Part shown: positions 52,298 through 61,835 of the stretch, in pieces | Position numbering within the stretch: the first letter of the stretch is position 1 | Layout of the letters: the number at the start of each line of letters is the position of its first letter | Origin: Methylobacillus arboreus | GTDB taxonomy: Bacteria > Pseudomonadota > Gammaproteobacteria > Burkholderiales > Methylophilaceae | DNA: 64,000 bases | Direction: 5' to 3' | Assembly: GCF_020532725.1 (NCBI RefSeq) | Contig: NZ_JAJAVC010000011.1 | Coordinates: 408,448-472,447 of the forward strand | Position numbers and translations under genes: made by a program | The notes under the pieces: generated by a model | The model's database searches: none | What the model was told of the DNA's origin: nothing | The model's input: the letters and a program-made list of their open reading frames with translations, nothing else

Positions 52298-54187
52298 ATG
52301 TCCACAGAGACCCTGCAAAAAGAAACGCTGGGCTTCCAGGCAGAAGTCAAACAATTGCTGCAACTGATGATCCACTCGCTCTACAGCAACAAGGAGATTG
52401 TGCTGCGCGAACTGATTTCCAATGCGAGCGATGCGTCGGACAAGCTGCGCTTCGAGGCGTTGGCTAACAACGGCCTCTATGAAGGCGACAGCGAGCTGAA
52501 GATACGCGTCAGCTTCGACAAAGACGCGCGTACCGTGACTATTGCCGATAACGGCATCGGCATGAGCCGCGAAGAGGTGATCAATAACATCGGCACCATC
52601 GCCAAGTCCGGCACCAGAGAATTCTTCCAGTCCCTGACCGGCGACCAGGCCAAGGATGCCAACCTGATCGGCCAGTTCGGCGTCGGTTTTTATTCCGCCT
52701 TCATCATTGCGGATAAAGTGACGCTGACGACACGTCGCGCAGGCAGCAGCGAGGCGGTGCGCTGGGAATCAGCGGGCGAGGGCGATTACACGCTGGAAAA
52801 TGTGGAAAAAGCCAGCCGGGGCACCGATATCGTGCTGCACCTGCGCGAAGGCGAAGACGAATTCCTCAACGACTGGAAGCTCAAGTCCATTATCCGCAAG
52901 TATTCCGACCATATCACCCTGCCCATCGTCATGAAGAAGTCCGAATGGAAGGACGGCGAGCAGGTAGTGACCGACGAGGATGAAACTGTCAACAAGGCTT
53001 CCGCGCTCTGGGCGCGCAGCAAGAGCGAAATCTCGGAAGAGGAATACCAGGAATTCTATAAGCACGTTTCCCACGATTTCGAGAACCCGCTTGTCTGGAG
53101 CCACAACCGTGTGGAAGGCAAGCAAGAATATATTTCCCTGCTTTATATTCCGGCCAAGGCGCCGTTCGACCTTTACGACCGTGAGCGCCAGCATGGCATC
53201 AAACTGTATGTGAAGCGTGTGTTCATCATGGATGACGCCGAACAGCTGATGCCGCAATACCTGCGTTTCGTGCGCGGCGTGATCGACAGCGCAGACCTGC
53301 CACTCAACGTCTCGCGTGAAATTCTCCAGCATTCCAAGGACATTGATGCGATCAAGGCAGGTTCCGTGAAGAAAGTGCTGGGTCTGCTTGAAGACCTGGC
53401 GGAAAACAAGCCGGAAGACTATGCCAAGTTCTGGAACGAATTCGGCCGCGTGCTCAAGGAGGGGCCAGGCGAAGACTTTGCCAACAAGGAAAAAATCGCC
53501 GGTCTGCTGCGCTTTGCCAGCACCCATGCCGACAGCGACGCGCAAGTGGTTTCCTTCAAGGATTACATCGGCCGCATGAAGGAAGGCCAGGAAGCCATCT
53601 ACTATATTACTGCCGATAGCTTTGCCGCCGCTCAGCATAGTCCGCACCTGGAAATCTTCCGCAAGAAGGGCATAGAAGTGCTGCTGCTTTCCGACCGCGT
53701 GGACGAGTGGCTGTTGGGTAGCCTTACCGAGTTTGACGGCAAGAAACTGCAATCCGTGGCCAAGGGCGACCTGGATCTGGGCAAGCTGGAAGACGAGGCC
53801 GAAAAGGAGCAGCAGAAAAAGACCGAGGATGAATACAAGTCGTTGGTGGAAAAAATCCAGGGCAGTTTGGGCGAAAGCGTCAAGGAAGTGCGCGTCACGC
53901 ATCGCCTGACCGATTCTCCTGCGTGCCTGGTGGCAGGGGCGCATGATCTTTCCGGCAACCTGGAGCGCCTGCTCAAGGCAGCCGGCCAGAAAACGCCGGA
54001 AAGCAAGCCTGTGCTGGAAATCAACCCGCAACATGCGATTGTGCAGCGCCTGGCTGGCGTGCAGGACGATGGCAAGTTTTCCGACTGGGCGCATTTGCTG
54101 TTCGATCAGGCCTTGTTGGCCGAGGGCGGACAGCTGCAAGACCCGGCCGCCTTCGTGCGCCGGGTGAATGCCTTGCTCGCGCAGTAA
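52298..54187 (+). CDS. htpG: Chaperone HtpG (bacterial Hsp90)
   Basis: A 629-residue Hsp90-family ATP-dependent chaperone. The N-terminal GHKL ATPase has [23 protein letters not shown], the Bergerat motif [23 protein letters not shown] and [11 protein letters not shown]. The middle domain with the catalytic Arg ([12 protein letters not shown]) and the dimerisation domain follow. GGGAG precedes the start. A complete heat-shock promoter lies just upstream and a strong terminator just after. Confidence 0.98.
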   Translation: MSTETLQKETLGFQAEVKQLLQLMIHSLYSNKEIVLRELISNASDASDKLRFEALANNGLYEGDSELKIRVSFDKDARTVTIADNGIGMSREEVINNIGTIAKSGTREFFQSLTGDQAKDANLIGQFGVGFYSAFIIADKVTLTTRRAGSSEAVRWESAGEGDYTLENVEKASRGTDIVLHLREGEDEFLNDWKLKSIIRKYSDHITLPIVMKKSEWKDGEQVVTDEDETVNKASALWARSKSEISEEEYQEFYKHVSHDFENPLVWSHNRVEGKQEYISLLYIPAKAPFDLYDRERQHGIKLYVKRVFIMDDAEQLMPQYLRFVRGVIDSADLPLNVSREILQHSKDIDAIKAGSVKKVLGLLEDLAENKPEDYAKFWNEFGRVLKEGPGEDFANKEKIAGLLRFASTHADSDAQVVSFKDYIGRMKEGQEAIYYITADSFAAAQHSPHLEIFRKKGIEVLLLSDRVDEWLLGSLTEFDGKKLQSVAKGDLDLGKLEDEAEKEQQKKTEDEYKSLVEKIQGSLGESVKEVRVTHRLTDSPACLVAGAHDLSGNLERLLKAAGQKTPESKPVLEINPQHAIVQRLAGVQDDGKFSDWAHLLFDQALLAEGGQLQDPAAFVRRVNALLAQ

Positions 54188-54203
54188 GTATCAAAATCAC
54201 CTG

Positions 54204-54246
54204 AAAAACCGGTATTGATCGCCAGTTTGGTCAATGCCGGTTTTTT
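54204..54246 (+). terminator. Terminator of htpG
   Basis: A 14-bp stem (AAAACCGGTATTGA with TCAATGCCGGTTTT, one G-U pair) with a 12-base loop is followed by a T-run. It lies 17 bases after the htpG stop codon and immediately upstream of the rpsD promoter. Confidence 0.93.
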
Positions 54247-54452
54247 ATTGTATAATCCGCGGCTTCTCGATTGTGGTTAGGTGTTTTTCGGCCACAATGG
54301 GATCTGAGTAGTTTGCAGGTATGCCATGCAATTGCATGGTGATAGCGTCTAAGCTATCCATCTTCAGGCTTGGGTTAACGCCCTGGCAGTGCAGATGCAG
54401 GAAAATATTTATCAGGCCAGCCTGATCAAACCAATTAAAGGAGTTTTAAAGT
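54226..54452 (+). promoter_or_regulatory. Promoter and structured leader of the S4 gene
   Basis: A perfect TATAAT is at 54251-54256; the best upstream hexamer is TTGGTC at 54226-54231, a 19-base spacing that is a little long. The predicted transcript has a leader of about 190 bases with several dyads: ATTGTGG/CCACAAT (54270-54276 and 54292-54298), the perfect 16-base palindrome CCATGCAATTGCATGG (54324-54339) and GATAGC/GCTATC (54341-54346 and 54353-54358). S4 often represses its own mRNA, so this could be a translational control region. AAAGGAG precedes the ATG. No Zur-type box was seen. Confidence 0.55.
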
Positions 54453-55070
54453 ATGTCTAGATTTACCGGCCCCCGTCTTAAAGTAATGCGCGCACTTGGT
54501 ATTGATCTGCCTGGCTTGTCACGCAAGAGCATTGAAGCACGTCCTACCCCTCCGGGTCAGCACGGTGCCAAGGCTACTCGCCGCAAGAAGTCCGATTTCG
54601 GTGTCAAGCTGCAAGAAAAGCAAAAGCTGCGTTTCAACTATGGCCTGTCCGAAAAGCAATTGCGCCGCCTGGTGGTGGATGCACGTAAGGGCAAGTCCCC
54701 TACTGGCGAAACGCTTTTGCAACTGCTGGAACGCCGTCTCGACAACGTTGTGTTCCGTGCAGGTTTTGCACCTACTATCGCCGCGGCGCGCCAACTGGTT
54801 TCACACCGCCATGTCCTGCTGAACGGCAAGTCCGTGAACATTCCATCCATCCGCCTGCGCGTGGGTGATGAAATCTCCCTGAAATCCAACAGCACCAAGC
54901 TGCCTATCGTGATTGAAACATTGGCTAACCTGCCTTTGACCCGTCCAGAATGGATATCCTGGGCTGAGCAGGGCCAGCAAGCCAAGGTAGCACACCTGCC
55001 AGCAGCGGAAGATGTACCATTCCCTGTTGATGTACAACAGGTTGTTGAGTACTACGCTAACCGTCTGTAA
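54453..55070 (+). CDS. rpsD: Cysteine-free ribosomal protein S4 (probable second copy)
   Basis: A 205-residue S4 protein of the small ribosomal subunit. The S4 RNA-binding domain is seen in LLQLLERRLDNVVFRAGFAPTIAAARQLVSHRHVLLNGKSVNIPS. The N-terminus MSRFTGPRLKVMRALGIDLPGL is of the cyanobacterial/plastid type and there is no cysteine anywhere, so the usual N-terminal zinc motif is missing. In betaproteobacteria rpsD normally sits in the alpha operon with rpsM, rpsK and rpoA; here it is alone between htpG and a TonB operon. I infer that it is a paralogue of the alpha-operon copy, which cannot be checked from this window. Confidence 0.93.
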   Translation: MSRFTGPRLKVMRALGIDLPGLSRKSIEARPTPPGQHGAKATRRKKSDFGVKLQEKQKLRFNYGLSEKQLRRLVVDARKGKSPTGETLLQLLERRLDNVVFRAGFAPTIAAARQLVSHRHVLLNGKSVNIPSIRLRVGDEISLKSNSTKLPIVIETLANLPLTRPEWISWAEQGQQAKVAHLPAAEDVPFPVDVQQVVEYYANRL

Positions 55071-55084
55071 TCCTGACAGCATCG

Positions 55085-55113
55085 AAAAGGCCGCATATGC
55101 GGCCTTTTTTTTT
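55085..55113 (+). terminator. Terminator of the S4 gene
   Basis: A perfect palindrome AAAAGGCCGCAT and its complement (55085-55108) is followed by a run of nine T residues. It ends the single-gene S4 transcript. Confidence 0.93.
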
Positions 55114-55201
55114 GTACTGACATGCTTGGGGTGTCGAGCGGATGCATATGCTAAAAATAATAAGAATCGCGTTTAATTAGCTGCTAGAATGCGTATTATT
55201 C

Positions 55202-55234
55202 TTGACTGTATATATGAGAATAGTTATCATTTTT
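55202..55234 (+). promoter_or_regulatory. Fur-controlled promoter of the tonB operon
   Basis: TTGACT (55202-55207) and TATCAT (55225-55230) form a sigma-70 promoter with 17-base spacing. A Fur-box-like 19-mer, GAGAATAGTTATCATTTTT (55216-55234), overlaps the -10 hexamer; by my count it matches 13 of 19 positions of the classical GATAATGATAATCATTATC box. Repression by Fur in iron sufficiency is therefore likely. Confidence 0.7.
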
Positions 55235-55316
55235 CGCTCTTGCGTAGGGCAAGCTGGCCTTGCGTCAATATTGACTGCATACCATGCGTAGAAGTCAAAC
55301 AACGAGCGGGATAACG

Positions 55317-55556
55317 ATGAAAACAGCAAACAATTGTAGGCGTGTAGTCCTTGCTGGAGGCGATGGATGCAGGGTGCTGTACTGTGAAGAATGTAATGTT
55401 GCGGAAGTTGAAGTCGGCGCATTGAGCTTGAGGCTGGAGGAACATGCATTCAATTCACTTGCTGAAATGATTCAGGAAGCGGCTGCCCGACTGGCAATAT
55501 ATAGCGCAAATAAATCTCACAGCCAATTTACTACCAGCATCAAAAATGTCCATTGA
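55317..55556 (+). CDS. Small cysteine-containing protein of the tonB operon
   Basis: A 79-residue soluble protein. Three cysteines cluster near the middle (Cys18, Cys23, Cys26 in GCRVLYCEECNVAEVEVGALSLRLE), a pattern that could bind a metal, followed by an amphipathic helix (FNSLAEMIQEAAARLAIY). There is no signal peptide. The tonB start codon lies inside its last codons, so the two are translationally coupled. The family is not firmly recognised. Its place behind a Fur box suggests a role in iron response. The start at 55317 is favoured over the ATG at 55284. Confidence 0.72.
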   Translation: MKTANNCRRVVLAGGDGCRVLYCEECNVAEVEVGALSLRLEEHAFNSLAEMIQEAAARLAIYSANKSHSQFTTSIKNVH

Positions 55557-56373
55557 GTCTTCGCTTGCACGCCTTTCAGGAAAGCAATATGTTGAGGGGC
55601 AATTGAGTCAAAAACCAACTCGCAGTTTAGTTCCAAAACGGGTTTCCCGCGAACAAGACACGCATGATTTTTCTGCCAAGGCATTGGTTGCTACTGTAGT
55701 AATCCATGCTGCCGTTTTTACTGCCTTGATCGTTGCCTCTACCAGGGAACCGCATCAGGAAGATGCAGCACCACCCATCATGGTGAGTTTGGTGCAAAGT
55801 CCAGAGCCTATCCCTGAAGTCGCGATTACCGAGCCGGAACCTCAGCCGCAGCCTAAGCCTCCTGAACCCAAGCCTAAGCCGAAACCCAAGCCAAAAGTAG
55901 TGGATAAGCCGGTGCCAATAGAGGCGCCGCAGCCTGAGGAGCCGGTGCAGGAGGTAACGGAAGAGATTTCCGAGCCACAGCCGCAAGATATCAAGCAGGC
56001 TCCATCACAGGCGCCGGTAAACGATGTGCCTGTCGTGGCTGAGCGAATTGAGCCAGTCAAGCCGCCTGAGCCCAAAGAGCAGCCCATTCCCGAGGTTCCG
56101 ATCAGCGGCGTGTCGTACCTGCATCAGGAACTGCCTGTATATCCTGCCATGTCGCGACGGTTAGGGGAGCAGGGCGTAGTGATGTTGCGAATGCTGATTT
56201 CTGAAGCCGGAATACCCGAGACTATCCAGATTGAAACCAGCAGTGGTTCTGAGCGACTGGACAAGGCTGCCATAGAGGCCGCCAAGAAATCCCGGTTCAA
56301 TCCGTACAAGCGTAATAACAAGCCGATGAAGGTATCCGTAATCGCTCCGGTTCGGTTCACCATTGCGGATTAG
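55546..56373 (+). CDS. tonB: Energy transducer TonB
   Basis: A 275-residue TonB. After a cytoplasmic N-terminus there is one membrane anchor (about residues 45-65, ALVATVVIHAAVFTALIVAS), then a long Pro-Glu/Pro-Lys periplasmic arm (about residues 90-180, with repeated PKP and PEP), and the C-terminal receptor-contact domain (YPAMSRRLGEQGVVMLRM...RFNPYKRNNKPMKVSVIAPVRF). With ExbB and ExbD it passes the proton-motive force to TonB-dependent receptors such as the three in this window. It has no ribosome site of its own; coupling to the overlapping upstream gene explains this. Confidence 0.95.
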   Translation: MSIESSLARLSGKQYVEGQLSQKPTRSLVPKRVSREQDTHDFSAKALVATVVIHAAVFTALIVASTREPHQEDAAPPIMVSLVQSPEPIPEVAITEPEPQPQPKPPEPKPKPKPKPKVVDKPVPIEAPQPEEPVQEVTEEISEPQPQDIKQAPSQAPVNDVPVVAERIEPVKPPEPKEQPIPEVPISGVSYLHQELPVYPAMSRRLGEQGVVMLRMLISEAGIPETIQIETSSGSERLDKAAIEAAKKSRFNPYKRNNKPMKVSVIAPVRFTIAD

Positions 56374-56422
56374 CAAGTTCAACCAGGTTAGTCATACTTT
56401 TTATATATAGGATTAGTGCAAT

Positions 56423-57172
56423 ATGGAAAATGCATACGAATTTAACAGTTTGGACTTCATTCTGGACGGTGGTCCAGTTTCCATCCTGGTTGCAGTTGTG
56501 CTCGTGTTTATGTCGGTGGCAAGCTGGTATCTCATGGTAGTCAAGTTTTACCAGGCGTTGACCATTCGCAGCGCCAACCGCGAATACAGCAACCATTTCT
56601 GGCAAGCGCCTTCGCTTGAAGCGGCATTGCGTCACAATAGTGGCGAAACCCTGGTTTCCCGTGTGGCCAATCAGGCAATAGATGCGGCAGAGCATCACCA
56701 GACGCATGTTGCAAGCAATGTGGAAGAGGCCTGTAACAAGGATGAGTTCATTGCCCGCGCAATGCGCCGCCAGATTTCCGCTGAAAGCGAGCGTATGGAT
56801 TACGGCCTGACCATGCTGGCGTCGGTTGGCAGCGTGGCACCGTTTGTCGGCTTGTTTGGTACGGTTTGGGGTATTTACCATGCCCTGGCTAGCATCAGTC
56901 AAAGTGGCCAGGCAACCCTGGACAAGGTAGCCGGCCCTGTGGGTGAGGCGTTGATCATGACGGCGCTGGGCCTGGCAGTGGCGATTCCTGCGGTATTGGC
57001 ATACAACGCGCTGGTGCGCCGCAACCGCGTGATCCTGGGTGAGGTGGAAGGCTTTGCCAATGATTTGCATATCCTGTTGACCACTGGCGCACCGCTGAAT
57101 CCCAGCAGTAAGACCACAGCGGGAGCAGCGGCAGTGCGCACTGGTGCCAAGCTGAAAGAGGTGACAGCATGA
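56423..57172 (+). CDS. exbB: Biopolymer transport protein ExbB
   Basis: A 249-residue MotA/TolQ/ExbB-family inner-membrane protein. Three membrane segments are seen (about residues 14-36, 125-150 and 165-190), with the conserved ASVGSVAPFVGLFGTVWGIYHAL between the later two. It forms the proton channel of the TonB system with ExbD. AGGAT precedes the start. It overlaps exbD by four bases. Confidence 0.95.
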   Translation: MENAYEFNSLDFILDGGPVSILVAVVLVFMSVASWYLMVVKFYQALTIRSANREYSNHFWQAPSLEAALRHNSGETLVSRVANQAIDAAEHHQTHVASNVEEACNKDEFIARAMRRQISAESERMDYGLTMLASVGSVAPFVGLFGTVWGIYHALASISQSGQATLDKVAGPVGEALIMTALGLAVAIPAVLAYNALVRRNRVILGEVEGFANDLHILLTTGAPLNPSSKTTAGAAAVRTGAKLKEVTA

Positions 57173-57594
57173 TCACGGGCGGTGGAGTCGGAGGCGGGGA
57201 GGGTAACTCCCGCCCCATGTCAGAGATCAACACCACACCGCTTGTGGATGTGATGTTGGTTTTGCTGGTGATCTTCATCATTACCGCCCCCTTGTTGACG
57301 CATGCGGTCAAGATCGATTTGCCGCAGGCAACCAGCCAGCCATCGCCGGAAAAGCCGGATATCATCGATGTGGCGATTGATAATGCAGGTGCCATATACT
57401 GGAATGACGAAGTGGTGACACTGGAAGAGATGAATGTGAAACTGCACGAGGTCGGTGATAGGGAGCCCCAACCAGAGCTGCATATCCGTGCCGATAAGGA
57501 AACACGTTACCAGGTGCTGGCTGAGGTGATGGCCTACGCACAAAATGCTGGTGTACAGAAGCTGGGGTTTGTCAGCGACCCTACGCCAAAATAA
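57169..57594 (+). CDS. exbD: Biopolymer transport protein ExbD
   Basis: A 141-residue ExbD/TolR protein. The single membrane segment carries the key aspartate in INTTPLVDVMLVLLVIFIITAP, which takes part in proton translocation. A periplasmic domain follows. An unusually Gly-rich start (MITGGGVGGGEGN) precedes the segment. It closes the tonB operon, followed by a strong terminator. Confidence 0.95.
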   Translation: MITGGGVGGGEGNSRPMSEINTTPLVDVMLVLLVIFIITAPLLTHAVKIDLPQATSQPSPEKPDIIDVAIDNAGAIYWNDEVVTLEEMNVKLHEVGDREPQPELHIRADKETRYQVLAEVMAYAQNAGVQKLGFVSDPTPK

Positions 57595-57616
57595 TTTTTA
57601 CTGATGATTTGCAGCA

Positions 57617-57645
57617 AAAAGCCGGGAGTTCCCGGTTTTTTTCTT
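57617..57645 (+). terminator. Terminator of the tonB-exbB-exbD operon
   Basis: The stem AAAAGCCGGGA/TCCCGGTTTTT with a two-base loop is followed by more T residues, 22 bases after the exbD stop codon. Confidence 0.9.
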
Positions 57646-57926
57646 TTCTGATGGACCATTTTCCTGCATTTTAAAAAATGGTGCTGAATGCTTGCCGCTA
57701 TGTTCTGTTCAACTTTTTTGCACTGCTGTAGTCTTGTAAAAGAGTTCACCTGTAGGCGCCGTATAACACTTTACTCTTCGCGTTGCATTGGTTTGGCAAT
57801 GGCCTGATTTTTGCTGGCATATATTAATACCAAGCTTCGCAAGAATTTCATGTTCGCCATTCAATATGACGGTTTTATACTCAAGCCAACGGGTGGCATT
57901 TTGTAAACTCACATGGAAATACGCCA
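57646..57926. other. Intergenic region upstream of glgP
   Basis: About 280 bases without a convincing gene on either strand. GGAAAT shortly before the glgP ATG may serve as a weak ribosome site. No distinct promoter, operator or repeat was recognised. Confidence 0.35.
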
Positions 57927-60407
57927 ATGACTGCTGCAAAAGAATCCAAAAAGCCCAAAGTCACTACACCTGTGATTACGACCGAAAAAACTCCGATTGC
58001 CCAGGCATTACAGAATCACCTGATATTCTCCGCATTCAAGACCAGTGAGGCATCCACACAGCGTGACTGGTATGTAGCCGCTGGCCACACTGTGCGCGAC
58101 CATGTGGTGGAACGCTGGGTGAAGACCGCGGAGGCTTACAATGCACAAGACCCAAAGCGGGTGTATTACCTGTCACTGGAGTTCCTGATCGGGCGCATGT
58201 TGCAGAATGCTGCACTGAATCTGGGCATTGAGGATGAAGTGCAGGAGGGGTTGAAGGCGCTGGGCCATAAGCTTGAAGACGTGGTCGAGCTGGAAAACGA
58301 TGCTGCGCTGGGCAATGGGGGCCTTGGGCGTCTGGCGGCATGCTTCCTGGATTCCATGGCCAGCTTGGATATTCCCGGCACCGGCTATGGTATCCGTTAT
58401 GAATACGGCATGTTCCGCCAGTCCATCAGCCAGGGCCAGCAGGTGGAGAATCCCGACAACTGGCTGCGCTACGGCAATCTCTGGGAATTCCAGCGCCCGG
58501 AAAGCCATTATCCCGTCAAGTTCTATGGCAAAGTCATCGAGTTCCCGACCCTAAAAGGTACCGAATATCACTGGGTGGACGCTGAGAGTGTTCTGGCAAT
58601 TGCTTATGACATGCCGGTGCCTGGATACGATACGGAAACCGTGAATACCTTGCGCTTATGGTCGGCCAAGGCGGCACGCGAGTTTGATCTGGCCCATTTC
58701 AATGACGGCAATTACGAGAAGGCTGTTGAGGAGCGTAACGCCTATGAGAACATCTCCAAGGTGCTATACCCGAATGATACTTCGGTACTGGGCCGCGAGC
58801 TGCGCCTGAAACAGCAATATTTCTTCGTATCGGCCTCCATCCAGGATATCCTGCGCCGTTTCCTGGCCAAGCACGATGACTGGAATGTATTGCCTGACAA
58901 GGTGGCGATTCAGCTTAATGACACGCATCCCGCAATTGCAGTGGCCGAGCTCATGTATCAACTGGTGGATGTACATCACTTGGCCTGGAACAAGGCCTGG
59001 AGAATCAGTGAGCGGGTGTTTGCCTATACCAATCATACGCTGATGCCTGAGGCGCTGGAGACCTGGTCGGTGGATATGTTCAACAAGCTGTTGCCACGCC
59101 ACCTGGGCATTATTTACCGCATCAATCATGAGTTCCTGCAAATGGTGAACCACAAGTTCCCGGGAGAAACAGACCTGCTCACCAGGGTGTCCATTATTGA
59201 TGAGGAGCATGGCCGCCGCGTGCGCATGGCACATCTGGCGGTTATTGGCAGCCATACCGTGAATGGGGTGGCTGCCTTGCATAGCGAATTGTTGCGCACC
59301 ACCTTGTTCGCGGATTTCAACCGTATTTTCCCAGGCCGCTTCATCAATATCACCAACGGCATCACGCCGCGCCGCTGGTTGAATCAATGCAATCCAGGCC
59401 TGACCCATTTGCTCGAGGCAGTGATCGGCAAGGAGTTTCATCATGATCTCAACAAGCTGCGGGCTTTGGAGCCGCTTGCCGATGATGCTGATTTCCGCAA
59501 GACCTTCCGTGAAATCAAGCATGCCAACAAGCAGCGGTTGGCGCGCCGCATTGAGCAGTTGACCGGGGTGCGGCTCAATCCGGCTGCATTGTTTGATGTA
59601 CAGATCAAGCGTATTCATGAATACAAGCGCCAATTGCTCAATGTGCTGCATATCATCACGCTATATAACCGCATCCGCAGCGGACAACTCAAGGATGTGA
59701 CGCCCAGGGTGTTTATATTCGGAGGCAAGGCCGCGCCAGGCTACTGGCTGGCCAAGCTTATCGTCCGCTTGATCAATGATGTCGCATCCATCGTCAATGA
59801 AGACCCTGCGGTGGGCGACAAGATCAAGGTGGCGTTCTATCCCAATTATGAAGTGTCGGCAGCCGAACTGTTGTTCCCAGGAAGTGATCTTTCCGAGCAG
59901 ATATCCACTGCAGGTACCGAGGCGTCAGGCACAGGCAACATGAAAATGGCGTTGAATGGTGCGTTGACCATAGGCACGCTGGACGGTGCCAATGTGGAAA
60001 TCCGTGAGGAGGTGGGAGAGGCCAATATCTTTATCTTCGGCCTTACTACCCAGGAGGTGGCCGAGGTCAAGGCCAATCATTACAACCCCTGGGATTATTA
60101 CCATGGCAACCCCGAGTTGAAACAGGTGATTGATATGATCATCAACGGTTTCTTCTCCGTCGATGAGCCGGAGCGCTACCAGGCTATCGGCGAGACTCTG
60201 CTCAACAATGGCGATCATTATCTCCTGCTGGCAGATTATGCGAGCTATATTGAAACGCAGGACGCCGTAGGCCAGCTATACAAGGACAAGGAAGAGTGGA
60301 GCCGCCGCGCTATCCTGAATGTGGCACGCGTGGGTAAATTTTCCAGCGATCGCACCATAGGGGAATATGTCGATAAAATCTGGCATGTAAAGCCTGTGCA
60401 ACATTAG
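57927..60407 (+). CDS. glgP: Glycogen/alpha-glucan phosphorylase
   Basis: An 826-residue phosphorylase that releases glucose 1-phosphate from alpha-1,4-glucans. Signatures include YYLSLEFLIGRMLQNAALNLG, ENDAALGNGGLGRLAACFLDSMA, QIKRIHEYKRQLLN and the pyridoxal-phosphate site EASGTGNMKMALNG. The Lys/Thr-rich N-terminal extension of about 25 residues is not part of the conserved core. No other glycogen genes are adjacent. Confidence 0.96.
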   Translation: MTAAKESKKPKVTTPVITTEKTPIAQALQNHLIFSAFKTSEASTQRDWYVAAGHTVRDHVVERWVKTAEAYNAQDPKRVYYLSLEFLIGRMLQNAALNLGIEDEVQEGLKALGHKLEDVVELENDAALGNGGLGRLAACFLDSMASLDIPGTGYGIRYEYGMFRQSISQGQQVENPDNWLRYGNLWEFQRPESHYPVKFYGKVIEFPTLKGTEYHWVDAESVLAIAYDMPVPGYDTETVNTLRLWSAKAAREFDLAHFNDGNYEKAVEERNAYENISKVLYPNDTSVLGRELRLKQQYFFVSASIQDILRRFLAKHDDWNVLPDKVAIQLNDTHPAIAVAELMYQLVDVHHLAWNKAWRISERVFAYTNHTLMPEALETWSVDMFNKLLPRHLGIIYRINHEFLQMVNHKFPGETDLLTRVSIIDEEHGRRVRMAHLAVIGSHTVNGVAALHSELLRTTLFADFNRIFPGRFINITNGITPRRWLNQCNPGLTHLLEAVIGKEFHHDLNKLRALEPLADDADFRKTFREIKHANKQRLARRIEQLTGVRLNPAALFDVQIKRIHEYKRQLLNVLHIITLYNRIRSGQLKDVTPRVFIFGGKAAPGYWLAKLIVRLINDVASIVNEDPAVGDKIKVAFYPNYEVSAAELLFPGSDLSEQISTAGTEASGTGNMKMALNGALTIGTLDGANVEIREEVGEANIFIFGLTTQEVAEVKANHYNPWDYYHGNPELKQVIDMIINGFFSVDEPERYQAIGETLLNNGDHYLLLADYASYIETQDAVGQLYKDKEEWSRRAILNVARVGKFSSDRTIGEYVDKIWHVKPVQH

Positions 60408-60485
60408 GCAGGCAAGCTGCGCATGAGTCCTGCAATGCGGGTAGAATAAGCCCATATTGTTTTCAGCATTTTGTTTGGAGGAATC

Positions 60486-61166
60486 ATGCGCCAGTTTGTC
60501 ACCGCTCTTGGCTTTGCCCTGTTTGCTAGCCATGCATCAGCCCTCGGGTTGAGCGATATCAGTAATACCGATGCCAGCCAGGGGCTGAAGCAGGCATTGA
60601 CACAAGGGGCTGAGCGCGCGGTAAGCCAATTGGGACAGGCTGGCGGATTCCTCAACAACCCCCAAGTCAAGATTCCCTTGCCCGAATCCATGCAAAAGGC
60701 AGAAAAAGCCATGCGCATGTTCGGCATGGGCAAGCAGGCGGATGAGCTGGTACTGAAGATGAACCAGGCTGCGGAAGCTGCCGTGCCTGAGGCCAAGGCC
60801 TTGCTGGTCAACTCGGTCAAGCAAATGAGCGTGCAGGATGCCAAGGATATCCTGACTGGCGGCCAGGATTCAGCTACCCAGTATTTCCGCAAGACCACCT
60901 CAACTCCCATGGCGGAGAAATTCCTGCCTATCGTGAAAAAGGCGACTGAAAACGTCAACCTTGCGCAGCAATATAACCGGTTTGCTGAAATGGGCAGCAA
61001 GTATGGCCTAGTGAATAAAGACCAGGCCAATCTTGAGCAATATGTGACGCAGAAAACATTGGATGGTGTCTACCTCATGATGGCGGAAGAAGAAAAAGCC
61101 ATTCGCCAGGATCCGATGGGACAGGCCAGCAGTCTGCTGAAAAAAGTGTTCGGCGCGGTTAAGTAA
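60486..61166 (+). CDS. Exported DUF4197 protein
   Basis: A 226-residue secreted or periplasmic protein. A signal peptide of about 20 residues (cut near ASALG) is followed by a largely helical protein with LSDISNTDASQGLKQALTQGAE and LTGGQDSATQYFRKTTS, typical of the DUF4197 family. GGAGG precedes the ATG at 60486 and decides that start over the ATG at 60471. Function unknown. Confidence 0.88.
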   Translation: MRQFVTALGFALFASHASALGLSDISNTDASQGLKQALTQGAERAVSQLGQAGGFLNNPQVKIPLPESMQKAEKAMRMFGMGKQADELVLKMNQAAEAAVPEAKALLVNSVKQMSVQDAKDILTGGQDSATQYFRKTTSTPMAEKFLPIVKKATENVNLAQQYNRFAEMGSKYGLVNKDQANLEQYVTQKTLDGVYLMMAEEEKAIRQDPMGQASSLLKKVFGAVK

Positions 61167-61252
61167 GTGGGTTGATGGACAGTTGCATGAGTAACGCGGA
61201 GAACTAAACCACAGAATATGTTCTAACCCAACATAAAGTTTGGGGGAGAAAC

Positions 61253-61810
61253 ATGCAAAAGAATGCTGTCTATATCATCCATGGATACCAAGCGTCACCG
61301 CAGAGTCACTGGTTCCCATGGGTGAAGCAAGCACTGGAAAGCCAGGATTTCAAGGTTGACGTATTAGCGTTGCCCGAGTCCAGCACCCCTGACCTTGGCG
61401 TTTGGCTCGATCACCTACGCGCCAATATCACTGGTCAGGATCAACATACTTATTTCATCGGCCATAGCCTGGGTTGTATTACCTTATTGCGCTATCTTGA
61501 GGAGCAGCAACAGCCTGCGGGGGGCATGATATTGGTATCGGGTTTTGCCGAACCTCTCAGCTTCTTACCAGCACTTGACGTATTCACTGCTGTGCCATTG
61601 GACTCAGAACATATTATCCGCTTGGTGCCCAAGCGTATTGTCATGGCAGCACAGGATGACAATATTGTGCCTTATCCCTATTCATTGCGTTTGGCGGAAA
61701 AGCTGCGGGCAGAGTGGGAGCTGTTTGAAAAAGGTGGTCATTTTATGGCGCAGGATGGCTTTTCTGAATTTCCTGCTCTGTATGATGCCATTATCGGCAT
61801 GCGTGAATAG
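61253..61810 (+). CDS. RBBP9/YdeN-family serine hydrolase
   Basis: A 185-residue alpha/beta hydrolase. HGYQASPQSHWFPWV is the oxyanion-side motif, Ser72 lies in GHSLGC, the acid follows in AAQDDNIVPY and the histidine in KGGHFMAQDGFSEFP. This is the RBBP9/YdeN family of small serine hydrolases of uncertain substrate. GGGGGAG precedes the start. Confidence 0.88.
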   Translation: MQKNAVYIIHGYQASPQSHWFPWVKQALESQDFKVDVLALPESSTPDLGVWLDHLRANITGQDQHTYFIGHSLGCITLLRYLEEQQQPAGGMILVSGFAEPLSFLPALDVFTAVPLDSEHIIRLVPKRIVMAAQDDNIVPYPYSLRLAEKLRAEWELFEKGGHFMAQDGFSEFPALYDAIIGMRE

Positions 61811-61835
61811 TGCTTAATGTTGAGAAGGAGGGAGC

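Noticed and set aside
52769-54139. 456-codon minus-strand frame opposite htpG
   Set aside because: Antisense shadow of a fully conserved Hsp90 gene.
54188-54452. tRNA or riboswitch in the S4 leader
   Set aside because: The dyads do not form a cloverleaf and match no riboswitch I know; a protein-binding leader is more likely.
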